Assembly (NCBI GenBank): GCA_934183135.1
Contig: CAKPRX010000012.1
Location: forward strand, 1 to 37,936
DNA length: 37,936 nt
Direction of reading: 5' to 3'
Source: an uncultured Prevotella sp.
Lineage (GTDB): Bacteria; Bacteroidota; Bacteroidia; Bacteroidales; Bacteroidaceae
In this document: positions 1 through 7,799 of the stretch, in pieces
Numbering within the stretch: the first letter of the stretch is position 1
How the letters are laid out: the number at the start of each line of letters is the position of its first letter
The notes under the pieces: generated by a model
What the model was told of the DNA's origin: nothing
Database searches by the model: none
The model's input: the letters and a program-made list of their open reading frames with translations, nothing else
Made by a program: the position numbers and the translations under genes

Positions 1-76
1 GGTATGGATGTGTCAAGAAACTGCGACTTTTGAAAGTTTTTCAGGCGATTTCTGCCGTTGTTGCCATAATAATTAG

Positions 77-84
77 TAACTTTG
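77..84 (+). promoter_or_regulatory. Putative -7 box of the gltS promoter
   Basis: TAACTTTG matches the Bacteroidetes -7 consensus TAnnTTTG and lies about 90 bp before the gltS start. No well-spaced -33 box is visible: the nearest TTG, at 58-60, is 16 bp away. Only the -7 element is supported. The rest of positions 1-175 shows no gene. Confidence 0.45.
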
Positions 85-175
85 CAGTCGATAATGCGAT
101 GAGGGGCCATACCCACCCCTGTGTCCGCAGGTACAAGCGCCCGCCTGGACACCGACTCCCCATAACTTGATAGAT

Positions 176-1423
176 ATGAATGAAACGATACAATTAGACA
201 TGCTGCAGTCGGCAGGTGTCGGAGCCCTGGCCCTGGTAGTGGGCATGGTGATGACACGTAAGATAGGTTGGCTGCAGCGGTTCTGCATACCCTCGCCCGT
301 ATCGGGCGGCATCCTGTTCTCGGTGGCTACGCTGCTCGTGTACCAAGTAACCCATGTAGAGCTTACCTTTGACCCCACGCTGAAAGACGTGTTCATGCTG
401 GCCTTCTTTACCTCGGTAGGGTTCCAGTCCAACCTGTGCGTGCTGAAGCAGGGCGGCCGAACCCTGGTCATGATGTTGCTGCTGCTGGTATGTATTATCA
501 GTATGCAGAACCTCGTGCCACTCGCCATTACCCACGCCTTGGGTGTCAGCCCCTTAGTGGGCATGGCGGCAGGTTCCATCTCCATGGCCGGCGGGCACGG
601 CACGGCTGGCGGGTTCAGCAGTGTGCTCGAGCACATGGGGCTTACCGGTGCGGCCACCATCTCCATGGCCGCGGCCACCTTTGGTCTGATAGCCGGGTCG
701 ATGATAGGCGGGCCCATAGCCGAACGGCTGATACGCCGCCGTCTCACCTCCGAGCACATGGAGCCTAAGGACTATACCATAGACCCCGCCATGGCCGGTA
801 TAGAGAGCGACGAGTCGCTGCCTGCGGGCCGCGCCAAGCACCTGAGTACTCATGAGCAAGAATTTCAGCAATACGCCTCGGCCAGTTACGCCCTGCTCAT
901 CGTGATGGCATTAGGAACCTTGGCAAGCAAGGCCCTGCAGCTTACCGGCATCACGTTTCCCACTTATTTTGGAGCCCTCATTACCGCCGCCATCGTGCGC
1001 AATGTGGTAGAGCAGACCCCCTGGCGACGGCACCTGGAGGTCGAGAAGATAGTGAGTGTGGGCAATATCAGCCTGTCCATTTTCCTGGGCATGGCCATGA
1101 TATCGCTCAAGCTCTGGGAGCTGGAGACGCTGGCCCTACCCCTTGTCCTGATACTCCTGGTACAGGTGCTGATGATGGTAGTGTTTACCTACTGGGTGGC
1201 GTTCAATCTGTTGGGGCGCGACTACGATGCGGCTGTGCTTGTCGCCGGTATCTGCGGTTTCGGACTGGGTGCCACGCCCAATGCCATGGCCAACATGAGC
1301 GCCGTGTGTTACAAGTATCACTACTCCGTGAAGCCCTTCCTGATAGTGCCCATCATCGGTGCTATGTTTGTCGACATGATTAACACCGGCATCATCACCC
1401 TCTTCCTGAACTGGATGGGCTGA
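176..1423 (+). CDS. gltS: Sodium/glutamate symporter GltS
   Basis: A 415-residue polytopic membrane protein of the glutamate:Na+ symporter (ESS) family, which imports glutamate across the inner membrane using the sodium gradient. Hydrophobic helices fill the whole length. The two family-typical glycine-rich re-entrant segments are visible: GSISMAGGHGTAGGF around residues 135-150 and CGFGLGATPNAMANM around 360-375. The length fits the family (about 400 residues). An upstream in-frame TTG at 167 is possible, but the ATG at 176 is the more ordinary start and is used here. The gene stands alone and converges on ssrA. Function is by family resemblance; substrate specificity is not tested by the sequence. 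Confidence 0.93.
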   Translation: MNETIQLDMLQSAGVGALALVVGMVMTRKIGWLQRFCIPSPVSGGILFSVATLLVYQVTHVELTFDPTLKDVFMLAFFTSVGFQSNLCVLKQGGRTLVMMLLLLVCIISMQNLVPLAITHALGVSPLVGMAAGSISMAGGHGTAGGFSSVLEHMGLTGAATISMAAATFGLIAGSMIGGPIAERLIRRRLTSEHMEPKDYTIDPAMAGIESDESLPAGRAKHLSTHEQEFQQYASASYALLIVMALGTLASKALQLTGITFPTYFGALITAAIVRNVVEQTPWRRHLEVEKIVSVGNISLSIFLGMAMISLKLWELETLALPLVLILLVQVLMMVVFTYWVAFNLLGRDYDAAVLVAGICGFGLGATPNAMANMSAVCYKYHYSVKPFLIVPIIGAMFVDMINTGIITLFLNWMG

Positions 1424-1430
1424 GGGGGGG

Positions 1431-1472
1431 ATAAAAAGAAAGCAACCCACTGACCGGAGTCAGTGGGTTGCT
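1431..1472 (-). terminator. Rho-independent terminator of ssrA
   Basis: AGCAACCCACTGAC, a 4-nt loop, then GTCAGTGGGTTGCT forms a perfect 14-bp stem at 1441-1472. On the minus strand the stem is followed by TTCTTTTTAT (1440-1431), the expected U-rich tail for tmRNA transcription. The plus-strand side lacks a T-run, so any termination of gltS here would be weaker. Confidence 0.85.
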
Positions 1473-1479
1473 TACCAGA

Positions 1480-1881
1480 GGTGGAGCTGGAGGGATTCGA
1501 ACCCTCGTCCGCACAGTAAAACCATATGCTTTCTACACGCTTATTCCAGCCTTGGGTTTTCGAGCGTCGGCAAGACCTGGACCACCAACCGCCGCCTTAT
1601 CCCCGTAAAGTTTCGCCTCCCCGCCCGGGGCTACCGGGAGACTATTTCCGAGGGTCCTGCACCGCTATACCAAGCTGTTTCGGAAAAAGAACGCTTGAGC
1701 GATGTCTCGTCCCATCACCTTGTGACGGGATAAAGCCAGTAATCTACTATGCTTCGATTAGGCAGCGAGAGCGTAATTGTTTTCGCCAATTAATTGTCTG
1801 ATGGCTTCGATTTAGGAGATAGCCACCGAGGCTCCGCGTGCTTACATACCATCTTAGCCGCCGTCAAATCCAGTCAACCCC
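1480..1881 (-). ncRNA. ssrA: Transfer-messenger RNA (tmRNA)
   Basis: tmRNA rescues stalled ribosomes by acting first as tRNA-Ala and then as mRNA for a degradation tag. On the minus strand the 5' end GGGGUUGACUGGAUUUGACG pairs with the 3' CAGCUCC through a 7-bp acceptor stem with G-U pairs. The T-arm GGGUUCGAAUCCC lies near the 3' end. The tag reading frame occupies 1787-1758 and reads GGC GAA AAC AAT TAC GCT CTC GCT GCC TAA, giving GENNYALAA, a tag type known from Bacteroidales such as Porphyromonas. The genome encodes ACC followed by T after the acceptor stem, so the terminal A of CCA must be added after transcription. About 400 nt is a normal length. A terminator follows directly. Confidence 0.97.
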
Positions 1882-1944
1882 ATGATATGCAATGTATGTA
1901 TAGTGATAGTGCCTGCCCAGCAGTCAGGTGCCACCCTGAAGGCC

Positions 1945-2038
1945 GAGGTGCCGCCTATCTTATGCAAAGATAGTGCAAACCGAGGGCAATTAAGCTTGCT
2001 TGAATTGCTGAGGTGCCGCCTATCTTATGCAAAGGTAG
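1945..2038. repeat. Two copies of a promoter-bearing intergenic repeat upstream of ssrA
   Basis: A 29-bp unit beginning GAGGTGCCGCCTATCTTATG occurs at 1945-1973 and again at 2010-2038, 65 bp apart, with one difference (GATAG versus GGTAG at the end). Each unit contains a small palindrome (CTATC...GATAG). Read on the minus strand, each contains TATCTTTG or TACCTTTG, the Bacteroidetes -7 box. The same core (GAGGYGCCGCCTAYC, then RGTAGTGCAARCCGRG) recurs upstream of tamB at 33882-34096, so this is a dispersed family. Confidence 0.8.
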
Positions 2039-2060
2039 AGATTATTTGCAGAATGGCCAA
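2030..2060 (-). promoter_or_regulatory. Putative ssrA promoter
   Basis: On the minus strand TTG (2060-2058), a 20-bp spacer and TACCTTTG (2037-2030) match the Bacteroidetes -33/-7 promoter. Transcription would start near 2023 and give a precursor with a ~140-nt 5' leader to be trimmed from tmRNA. The downstream repeat copy has TATCTTTG at 1972-1965 but no convincing -33 box. Confidence 0.55.
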
Positions 2061-2186
2061 GGGAAAGGTCGAAAATATTTCTTTTCGCCGCGCTATTATG
2101 GGCCAGCTGATGTTGGTAGCGGCCCCCCAGGCGGGGCTTGCGCGATGGGTGGGCGCAGGCAAGGCTGCTGCTAAGTCGCTGATACG

Positions 2187-2661
2187 ACTTGTAAAGCTTT
2201 TTCGGATAATGTATAAATATACATTTCGTGCGTTTCGGCATCGGACAAGGGTGTCTTGGCCCTCTGTAGTTTGTCTGTACGCTCGCCGAGGGGGCAGAGG
2301 TGGCGAAAACGCCCATTTTCTGACCACCCGAAAACGGTCTTTAGAGTGCTCGCGATGGTCATTAGAATCGTAATGACCATCGCGAGCAAAAAAATGGCCA
2401 TCGCTGCGACCTTAAAAACCATCTTCGCCAGAGCCGAAAATAGCGGCGAAAAAGGCGCTAAATGCCCCTGTGTTGTAAAAGGTTATTATTTTTACGGTCC
2501 TTGCGATGTCCAAAAGTGCCCCCGAAAGCCCCGAAAATCGTCCTGGATTGTTGAAAAAATCTGAGAATTATGGCTCGTAAAACAGGCGTTACGGCTGTAT
2601 ATTTATGCAAAATCGCTGCTCGTTTTGTATAAATATACAGCCGCGTGTAAAGGTTTTTCGC
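2187..2661. repeat. Structured non-coding element, copy A
   Basis: About 475 bp with no convincing gene, clearly homologous over its whole length to the reverse complement of 34198-34668 (copy B). By eye roughly two-thirds of bases are identical. It contains a perfect 17-bp hairpin at 2348-2387 (GCTCGCGATGGTCATTA, loop GAATCG, then its complement). A second long hairpin runs from 2594 to 2641. Three AT-rich 14-mers of the form TGTATAWWTATRCA lie at 2210-2223, 2596-2609 and 2626-2639. Near both ends a 13-mer of the type GAAAAACCTTTAC/GAAAAAGCTTTAC appears in direct orientation when read on the minus strand. No transposase or typical terminal inverted repeats are visible. Its role is unknown. 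Confidence 0.75.
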
Positions 2662-2687
2662 TGTTTCGGCCAGCGTCGGCCAGCCCG

Positions 2688-3161
2688 TTATAGCTCGCCC
2701 TCGACACGGCACCCGTCGAACCCCATCTCGTGGGCCTTGTCTGGGCCGAAGGTGAAGTATATGGCCTCGCCCTCGTCGCACAGCTCGCCGGCCGAGTTGG
2801 TCAGCGTGAGGTGTATGGTCACGATGTTGCGGCGCTGGCCGACGATGTGGCCGCGCACGGTTACCAGCGTGTCGGTGGTCATTACGGGCCGCTTGTACTT
2901 CACGTTGAGCTGCATCGTCATGCCCGTGGTCTGCAGCTTGCGGTTGATGACCCATCCGGCCACCTCGTCCATCAGCATGCCGATGACACCCCCATGCAGG
3001 GTGTTGAGCCACCCCTGGTAGTTGGGGGCTGGACACCACTGGGCGAGCACGTCGTCGCCATCTTCCCAGAAATCCAAGTGCAGGCCCACGGGGTTGCCTG
3101 GTGCGCAGCACACGCAGTTGTAGCCCTTGCGGCCATTGTACGGATTAATAATCTTCTTCAT
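2688..3161 (-). CDS. PaaI-family thioesterase (hotdog fold)
   Basis: A 157-residue protein of the PaaI-type acyl-CoA thioesterase family, which hydrolyses acyl-CoA thioesters as a hotdog-fold oligomer in the cytoplasm. The family signature is seen around residues 48-68 (GWLNTLHGGVIGMLMDE), where HGG and the following acidic residue form the active-site region. The C-terminal strand region (GQRRNIVTIHLTLTN) also fits. The N-terminus is cysteine-rich (CVCC near residues 16-19), which many Bacteroidales homologues share and which could bind a metal. The start ATG at 3161 gives a normal-length protein. It is monocistronic between copy A and the polysaccharide promoter region. The natural substrate is unknown. 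Confidence 0.85.
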   Translation of the reverse strand: MKKIINPYNGRKGYNCVCCAPGNPVGLHLDFWEDGDDVLAQWCPAPNYQGWLNTLHGGVIGMLMDEVAGWVINRKLQTTGMTMQLNVKYKRPVMTTDTLVTVRGHIVGQRRNIVTIHLTLTNSAGELCDEGEAIYFTFGPDKAHEMGFDGCRVEGEL

Positions 3162-3226
3162 CTTCTTATACTAATAATAATAGGTAGGGCTCCCAGGGTG
3201 GGAACCGCTATAAAATGGTCTGGGGG

Positions 3227-3234
3227 CAAAGTTA
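3227..3234 (-). promoter_or_regulatory. Putative -7 box for the thioesterase gene
   Basis: The minus strand reads TAACTTTG here, matching TAnnTTTG, about 65 bp before the thioesterase start. No clear -33 partner is seen. Confidence 0.4.
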
Positions 3235-3472
3235 CCGATTTTTCGCGTACTGCCGATGCCCGCTTCCCTGTTTTTTTTGCCTGCGGGCCATGAAAAAAGT
3301 GCCCACGTCTCCCCGGGGCTGGCCCGTCGTCCTGTCAGCGATGCCCCGGGAGCATAGGCATGTGCCCCCTCAGTCTTCGGACGGAGCCTGGGGACGTCCT
3401 GCGAACAGCCCCCGGTGGCCCCGTGAGGGCCAATTATCGCCCCATAAGCAGCCGCAATCAAAAATAATTGAG
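3235..3472. other. GC-rich intergenic region before the polysaccharide operon
   Basis: No convincing gene is present. The stretch is GC-rich with several C- and G-runs (for example CCCCGGGG-type segments near 3315 and 3345) that could fold. No invertible-promoter repeats of the Bacteroides capsule type and no UpxY-like antiterminator gene are seen. Confidence 0.5.
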
Positions 3473-3480
3473 TAACTTTG
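3473..3480 (+). promoter_or_regulatory. Putative -7 box of the exopolysaccharide operon
   Basis: TAACTTTG matches TAnnTTTG, and the start codon of the first operon gene lies 48 bp downstream. The expected -33 position has no good TTG, so activation may need another factor. The box overlaps the alternative TTG start at 3478, which argues that translation begins at 3529. Confidence 0.5.
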
Positions 3481-3528
3481 CAACAATTTTACAAAAATAG
3501 AGTTAATATATATGTAAGTAGACGACTA

Positions 3529-4149
3529 ATGGCACAGCAACAAACTACAGACGGCATGGGGCGTGTACAGCGGGCCATCAAGCGGGTGGCAGACATAGTC
3601 TGCGCAGCCGTGGGGCTGGTGCTGCTCTCGCCGGTTATGGCGCTGATAGCCATGGCGCTGGCCATACAGCACAACGGCCCCATCCTGTTTGCCCAGGTGC
3701 GCATAGGGCTGGGTGGGCGTCCGTTTGTCATCTACAAGTTCCGCACCATGAGCAGCGAGGCCGAGAACGAGGGCCCACAGCTCATAGCCCAGTGCGACAA
3801 CGACTACTCTACACGGCTGGAGCGTTTTCTGCGTGGCCATCATCTCGATGAGCTGCCACAGATGTGGAACGTGCTTCGGGGCGACATGTCGCTCGTAGGC
3901 CCAAGGCCCGAGCGCAAGTACTATATAGACAAGATCATGGAGCAGGACTCCCGTTACAGTATCATCTACCGGATGAGGCCCGGACTCACCTCCGAGGCCA
4001 CCCTGTACAACGGCTACACTGACACCATGGAGAAGATGTTGCGCCGTTTGCACCTTGACATTCACTATTTCGAACACCGCTCGCTGTGGGTCGACTGCAA
4101 GATTATTATTAAGACCGCCCTCAACATTCTGACGGGCCGCAAATTCTAA
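3529..4149 (+). CDS. Monotopic phosphoglycosyl transferase (initiating sugar transferase)
   Basis: A 206-residue enzyme of the bacterial sugar transferase family (PglC/WcaJ C-terminal domain type). Such enzymes transfer a sugar-1-phosphate from a nucleotide sugar to undecaprenyl phosphate, the first membrane step of polysaccharide assembly. The N-terminal hydrophobic re-entrant helix is at about residues 20-45 (ADIVCAAVGLVLLSPVMALI). The basic KFRTM motif follows near residue 78. The catalytic Asp-Glu dyad is in HHLDELPQMWNVLRGDMSLV, and GPRPERKYY follows. It is the short form without the N-terminal multi-helix domain of WcaJ/WbaP. It is the first gene of the operon, 5 bp before the export gene. 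The transferred sugar cannot be read from sequence. Confidence 0.92.
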   Translation: MAQQQTTDGMGRVQRAIKRVADIVCAAVGLVLLSPVMALIAMALAIQHNGPILFAQVRIGLGGRPFVIYKFRTMSSEAENEGPQLIAQCDNDYSTRLERFLRGHHLDELPQMWNVLRGDMSLVGPRPERKYYIDKIMEQDSRYSIIYRMRPGLTSEATLYNGYTDTMEKMLRRLHLDIHYFEHRSLWVDCKIIIKTALNILTGRKF

Positions 4150-4154
4150 GAAGT

Positions 4155-6653
4155 ATGAAGAAAAACATATTACTGCTCATCCTTGTGCTGGTAATGCCTG
4201 CCTGCATGATGGCCCAGTCGTCCATGAGCGACGACCAGGTGATGCAATTCGTAGTAAAGGAGCACGCCCAGGGCACTTCTCAAAGCCAGATAGTGACCAA
4301 GCTCATGCAGCGCGGTGTAAACATCAGCCAGATACGCCGGGTAAGGGAGAAGTACGACCGGCAGATTAAGAACAAGGGCATGGGAGTGGTGGCCGACCAG
4401 GCCGTGAGCAGCGCCACCAGCCGTATGCGCCAGAACAACGGCGACAAGAAGACCGACGTCAGGGCCAAGACCGACCAGCTGATACAGACCGACAACTATC
4501 CACGCACCACGATAGACGATGACGACCAGCTGGCCATGGAGCGCGAGCTGGGCGGCATACTGCCCACCGATACGGCCGCCCTGTTTCGCCAGCTGATGGC
4601 CGAGAAGCACGCCAGGCGTGTCTTCGGCCGCGACATATTCAATAATAAGAAGCTCACCTTCGAGCCCAACATGAACATAGCCACTCCGCGCAACTACCGG
4701 CTGGGCCCGGGCGACGCCGTGATAATAGACATCTACGGTGCGTCGCAGAAGACGCTGGAAACCACCGTGTCGCCCGAGGGCGAGGTTACCATCGAGGGCT
4801 TCGGGCCCGTACAGGTGAGCGGGCTCACCGTGGCCCAGGCCAACGCACGGCTGCGCAGCACGCTGGGGAGCCGCTATCAGAGCTCCAAGATAAAACTCAC
4901 CGTGGGGCAGACCAAGACCATCATGGTCAACGTGATGGGCGAGGTGCGTATGCCAGGCACCTACACCCTGTCGGCCTTTGCCACCGTCTTCAATGCCCTC
5001 TACATGGCCGGCGGCCCCAACGACCTGGGTACGCTGCGCAACATCAAGGTGTTTCGCAACAACCGCCTCATCGCCATGGTCGATGTGTACGACTACATAC
5101 TGAACGGCAAGGCCAGCAACATCCACCTCACCGACAACGACGTCATCGTCGTAGGCCCCTACGACTGCCTGGTCAGCATCAGCGGCAAGGTAAAGCGCCC
5201 CATGTACTATGAGATGAAGAAGAGCGAGAGCGTGGGCACCCTGCTCAAGTATGCCGGCGGATTTACGGGCGACGCCTACACCAAGGCCGTCCGCGTAATA
5301 CGCAAGACAGGCCGTGAGTACTCGGTCTACAACGTCGGCGAGTTCGACATGAGCTCGTTCCGCATCGCCGACGGCGACTCCGTATCGGTCGACTCCATCC
5401 TGGACCGCTACGAGAATATGGTCGAGGTCAAGGGAGCCGTGTTCCGTCCCGGCAAATACCAGGTGGGCGGCGACATCGCCAGCGTACGCTCGCTCATAGA
5501 GCATGCCGAGGGCTGTACCGAGCAGGCATTTACGGCCCACGCCGTGATGCACCGTATGCGGGCCGACCGCACCCTGGAAGTAATACCCGTAGACATAGAC
5601 GGCATCATGCAGGGCCGCGTGGCCGATGTGCCCTTGCAGAAGAACGATGTGCTCTTCGTGCCCACCAAGCAGGCCCTGATGCAGCAGCAGACCCTCACCA
5701 TACATGGCGAGGTACACTATCCGGGCATATACCAGTACGCGGCCAACGAGACCATCGAGGACCTGATACTGCAGGCCGGCGGTCTCAATGACCAGGCATC
5801 TACGGTCAAGGTAGACGTGGCACGCCGCATACGCGACCCCAAGGCCCTGACCACCGACAGCATCATCTCGCAGACCTATACGCTGGCCCTCAAGGACGGG
5901 TTCGTCATCGACGGTCAGCCCGGCTTCCGCCTCATGCCCTACGATGAGGTCTATGTACGCCGCAGCCCCGGGTTTACCACTCCGCAGAACGTGTACGTAG
6001 AGGGGCAGGTAATGTTTGCCGGCACCTATACGCTGGCCCGCAAGAACGAGCGTATCAGCGACGTGATACGCAAGGCCGGCGGCGTTACCGACCTGGCCTA
6101 TGTGTCGGGCGCGCGCCTGTTGCGCCGTACCAGCGAGGCCGAGCGCGCCAAGATGCAGGCCGTGACGCGCATACTGGCTGCCCAGGGAGCCAACAGCGAC
6201 TCTATCAACGTGGCCCTGCTGCAGCTGGCCGACACCTATCCCGTGGGTATCGAGCTGGCCGAGGCTCTGAAGCATCCCGGCGGCGACGCCGACCTGGTGC
6301 TGCGCGAGGGCGACCAGCTCATCATACCCGAGTACAACGGTACGGTCAAGATTAGCGGCGACGTGATGTTCCCCAACACCGTGGCCTATGAGAAGGGCAA
6401 GCGGTTCAGCTACTACATAGACCAGGCCGGCGGTTTCGGCCAGCGTGCCAAGAAGAGCCGCACCATCATCATCTACATGAACGGCACCGTGGGCCGTGTG
6501 GCCCACAACGCCAAGGTTCGCCCCGGCTGCGAGATAGTGGTACCCAGCAAGCCCCGCCGCAATCCCGCCGCCATAGGTCAGTGGCTGGGCATAGGCTCAT
6601 CGGTAGCCTCGCTGGCCACCATGATAGCCTCGCTGGCCAATCTGCTGAAGTAA
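4155..6653 (+). CDS. Polysaccharide export protein with multiple SLBB domains (Wza-like)
   Basis: An 832-residue exported protein expected to form the outer-membrane/periplasmic export channel for the polymer. A signal peptide covers residues 1-21, ending in MMAQ. A charged helical segment (about 25-75) and a linker precede the poly-export domain (about 175-250; NYRLGPGDAVIIDIYGA). Six SLBB-type repeats follow, each starting with a G-x-V-x-x-P/A-G-like strand, at about 258, 338, 420, 513, 612 and 728. The C-terminus is hydrophobic (about 810-832), and may be a membrane anchor. It is much larger than E. coli Wza (about 380 residues) because of the extra SLBB repeats, as is common in Bacteroidetes. 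It is co-transcribed with the PGT upstream and the Wzz-like gene downstream. Confidence 0.92.
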   Translation: MKKNILLLILVLVMPACMMAQSSMSDDQVMQFVVKEHAQGTSQSQIVTKLMQRGVNISQIRRVREKYDRQIKNKGMGVVADQAVSSATSRMRQNNGDKKTDVRAKTDQLIQTDNYPRTTIDDDDQLAMERELGGILPTDTAALFRQLMAEKHARRVFGRDIFNNKKLTFEPNMNIATPRNYRLGPGDAVIIDIYGASQKTLETTVSPEGEVTIEGFGPVQVSGLTVAQANARLRSTLGSRYQSSKIKLTVGQTKTIMVNVMGEVRMPGTYTLSAFATVFNALYMAGGPNDLGTLRNIKVFRNNRLIAMVDVYDYILNGKASNIHLTDNDVIVVGPYDCLVSISGKVKRPMYYEMKKSESVGTLLKYAGGFTGDAYTKAVRVIRKTGREYSVYNVGEFDMSSFRIADGDSVSVDSILDRYENMVEVKGAVFRPGKYQVGGDIASVRSLIEHAEGCTEQAFTAHAVMHRMRADRTLEVIPVDIDGIMQGRVADVPLQKNDVLFVPTKQALMQQQTLTIHGEVHYPGIYQYAANETIEDLILQAGGLNDQASTVKVDVARRIRDPKALTTDSIISQTYTLALKDGFVIDGQPGFRLMPYDEVYVRRSPGFTTPQNVYVEGQVMFAGTYTLARKNERISDVIRKAGGVTDLAYVSGARLLRRTSEAERAKMQAVTRILAAQGANSDSINVALLQLADTYPVGIELAEALKHPGGDADLVLREGDQLIIPEYNGTVKISGDVMFPNTVAYEKGKRFSYYIDQAGGFGQRAKKSRTIIIYMNGTVGRVAHNAKVRPGCEIVVPSKPRRNPAAIGQWLGIGSSVASLATMIASLANLLK

Positions 6654-6707
6654 CCCAGGGAGGATATAGCCAACCTGTTAAGAGTATCGGATAGCTTATT
6701 CAGAATT

Positions 6708-7766
6708 ATGAGTGATAACAATACAGTCAATATAGCGCTGGTACTGAAGCGCATTATGGCCCGTAAGAGCCTCTTTGTCAAAGTGGGGATTGTAGCCCTT
6801 GTCGCTTCGAGTATCTATATCTTCTTCGTGCCTCGTTATTATGAGAGCAGCGTACTGCTGGCACCCGAGATTAGTGATATATCGGGCAAGAGTAGCCTGT
6901 CGTCAATAGCCTCGTCATTTGGTTTTAATGTGGGCAACTCGTCCTCGGGCGATGCCATTTATCCTGATTTGTATCCCGAGCTTATCAGTACCAATGACTT
7001 CGTGGTCAACCTTGTCGGCCATAGGGTGAAGACTGCCGACGGGGCGCTGACTACTACTTATTATGATTATCTCCTGAAGCACCAGAAAGAGAGCCCGTGG
7101 CAATTTCCGTATAAACTGATAGACGCTGTCAGGCAATGGTTTGCCAAGTCGCCGTCGACGGTCTCGACCCCCAAGGCCATTAATCTGTTCAGCCTTACTC
7201 CGGACGAGACCGCTGTGTTTGACCGGATAAAGGGAGCTGTCAACTGCACCATCGATACCAAGACGGGCATCATCACCATTACGGTGCAGGACCAGGACCC
7301 ATTGATAGCAGCCACCATGGCAGACGCGGCTAAGGCAGAGTTGCAGAAGGCCATTATACGCTACCGTACCAGCAAGGCCCAGGTAGACCTGGACTATTAT
7401 CGCAAGCTCACAGCCGAGGCCAAGGCTAAGTACGAGCGGGCACGCCAGCTTTATGGCAGTTATGCCGATGCCAATACCGAGGTGGTTCTGGAGAGTTATA
7501 AGGCTAAGCAGAACGACCTGGAGAACGATATGCAGCTCAAGTACAACACTTACAGTACGCTGAACACCCAGCTACAGCAAGCCATAGCCAAGGTACAGGA
7601 GAACACGCCGGTATTCACGGTTATCAAGGGGGCCACGGTACCCTTACAGCCTGCCGGGCCCAAACGTATGGTTTTTGTGCTTATGGCGCTTGTCTTCGCG
7701 TTGTTAGCTACGGTACTGTATGTATGTCGGGCCGATTTGGGCCGTCTCTTTACTAAAGGGTTATAA
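6708..7766 (+). CDS. Wzz/GumC-type chain-length determinant without kinase domain
   Basis: A 352-residue inner-membrane polysaccharide co-polymerase that would set chain length and link polymerase to export channel. TM1 is at about residues 23-43 and TM2 at about 322-342. Between them is a periplasmic domain with a long coiled-coil stretch (about 220-290). The proline-rich signature PLQPAGPKR sits directly before TM2. The protein stops about ten residues after TM2, so the cytoplasmic BY-kinase domain found in Wzc is absent. No separate kinase or phosphatase gene is in the operon. It lies 54 bp after the export gene. Confidence 0.9.
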   Translation: MSDNNTVNIALVLKRIMARKSLFVKVGIVALVASSIYIFFVPRYYESSVLLAPEISDISGKSSLSSIASSFGFNVGNSSSGDAIYPDLYPELISTNDFVVNLVGHRVKTADGALTTTYYDYLLKHQKESPWQFPYKLIDAVRQWFAKSPSTVSTPKAINLFSLTPDETAVFDRIKGAVNCTIDTKTGIITITVQDQDPLIAATMADAAKAELQKAIIRYRTSKAQVDLDYYRKLTAEAKAKYERARQLYGSYADANTEVVLESYKAKQNDLENDMQLKYNTYSTLNTQLQQAIAKVQENTPVFTVIKGATVPLQPAGPKRMVFVLMALVFALLATVLYVCRADLGRLFTKGL

Positions 7767-7799
7767 GTAGTTAGCTTATCCTCGTTATTCCTTATAACC

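Noticed and set aside
167..175. TTG at 167 as the gltS start
   Set aside because: It adds only three residues, and an ATG follows at 176 in the same frame.
1526..2373. Small open frames across the tmRNA and the following repeats
   Set aside because: They overlap ssrA or the structured element and have no protein-like conservation beyond what the nucleotide repeats force.
3235..3528. Invertible promoter or UpxY-type control of the polysaccharide operon
   Set aside because: No inverted repeat pair flanks the -7 box and there is no antiterminator gene at the start of the operon.
4170..6506. Long open frame (about 778 codons) on the minus strand opposite the export gene
   Set aside because: It is the shadow of a GC-rich gene. 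Its translation is low-complexity (Gly/Ala/His/Val-rich) with no family features, while the plus strand has clear SLBB domains.
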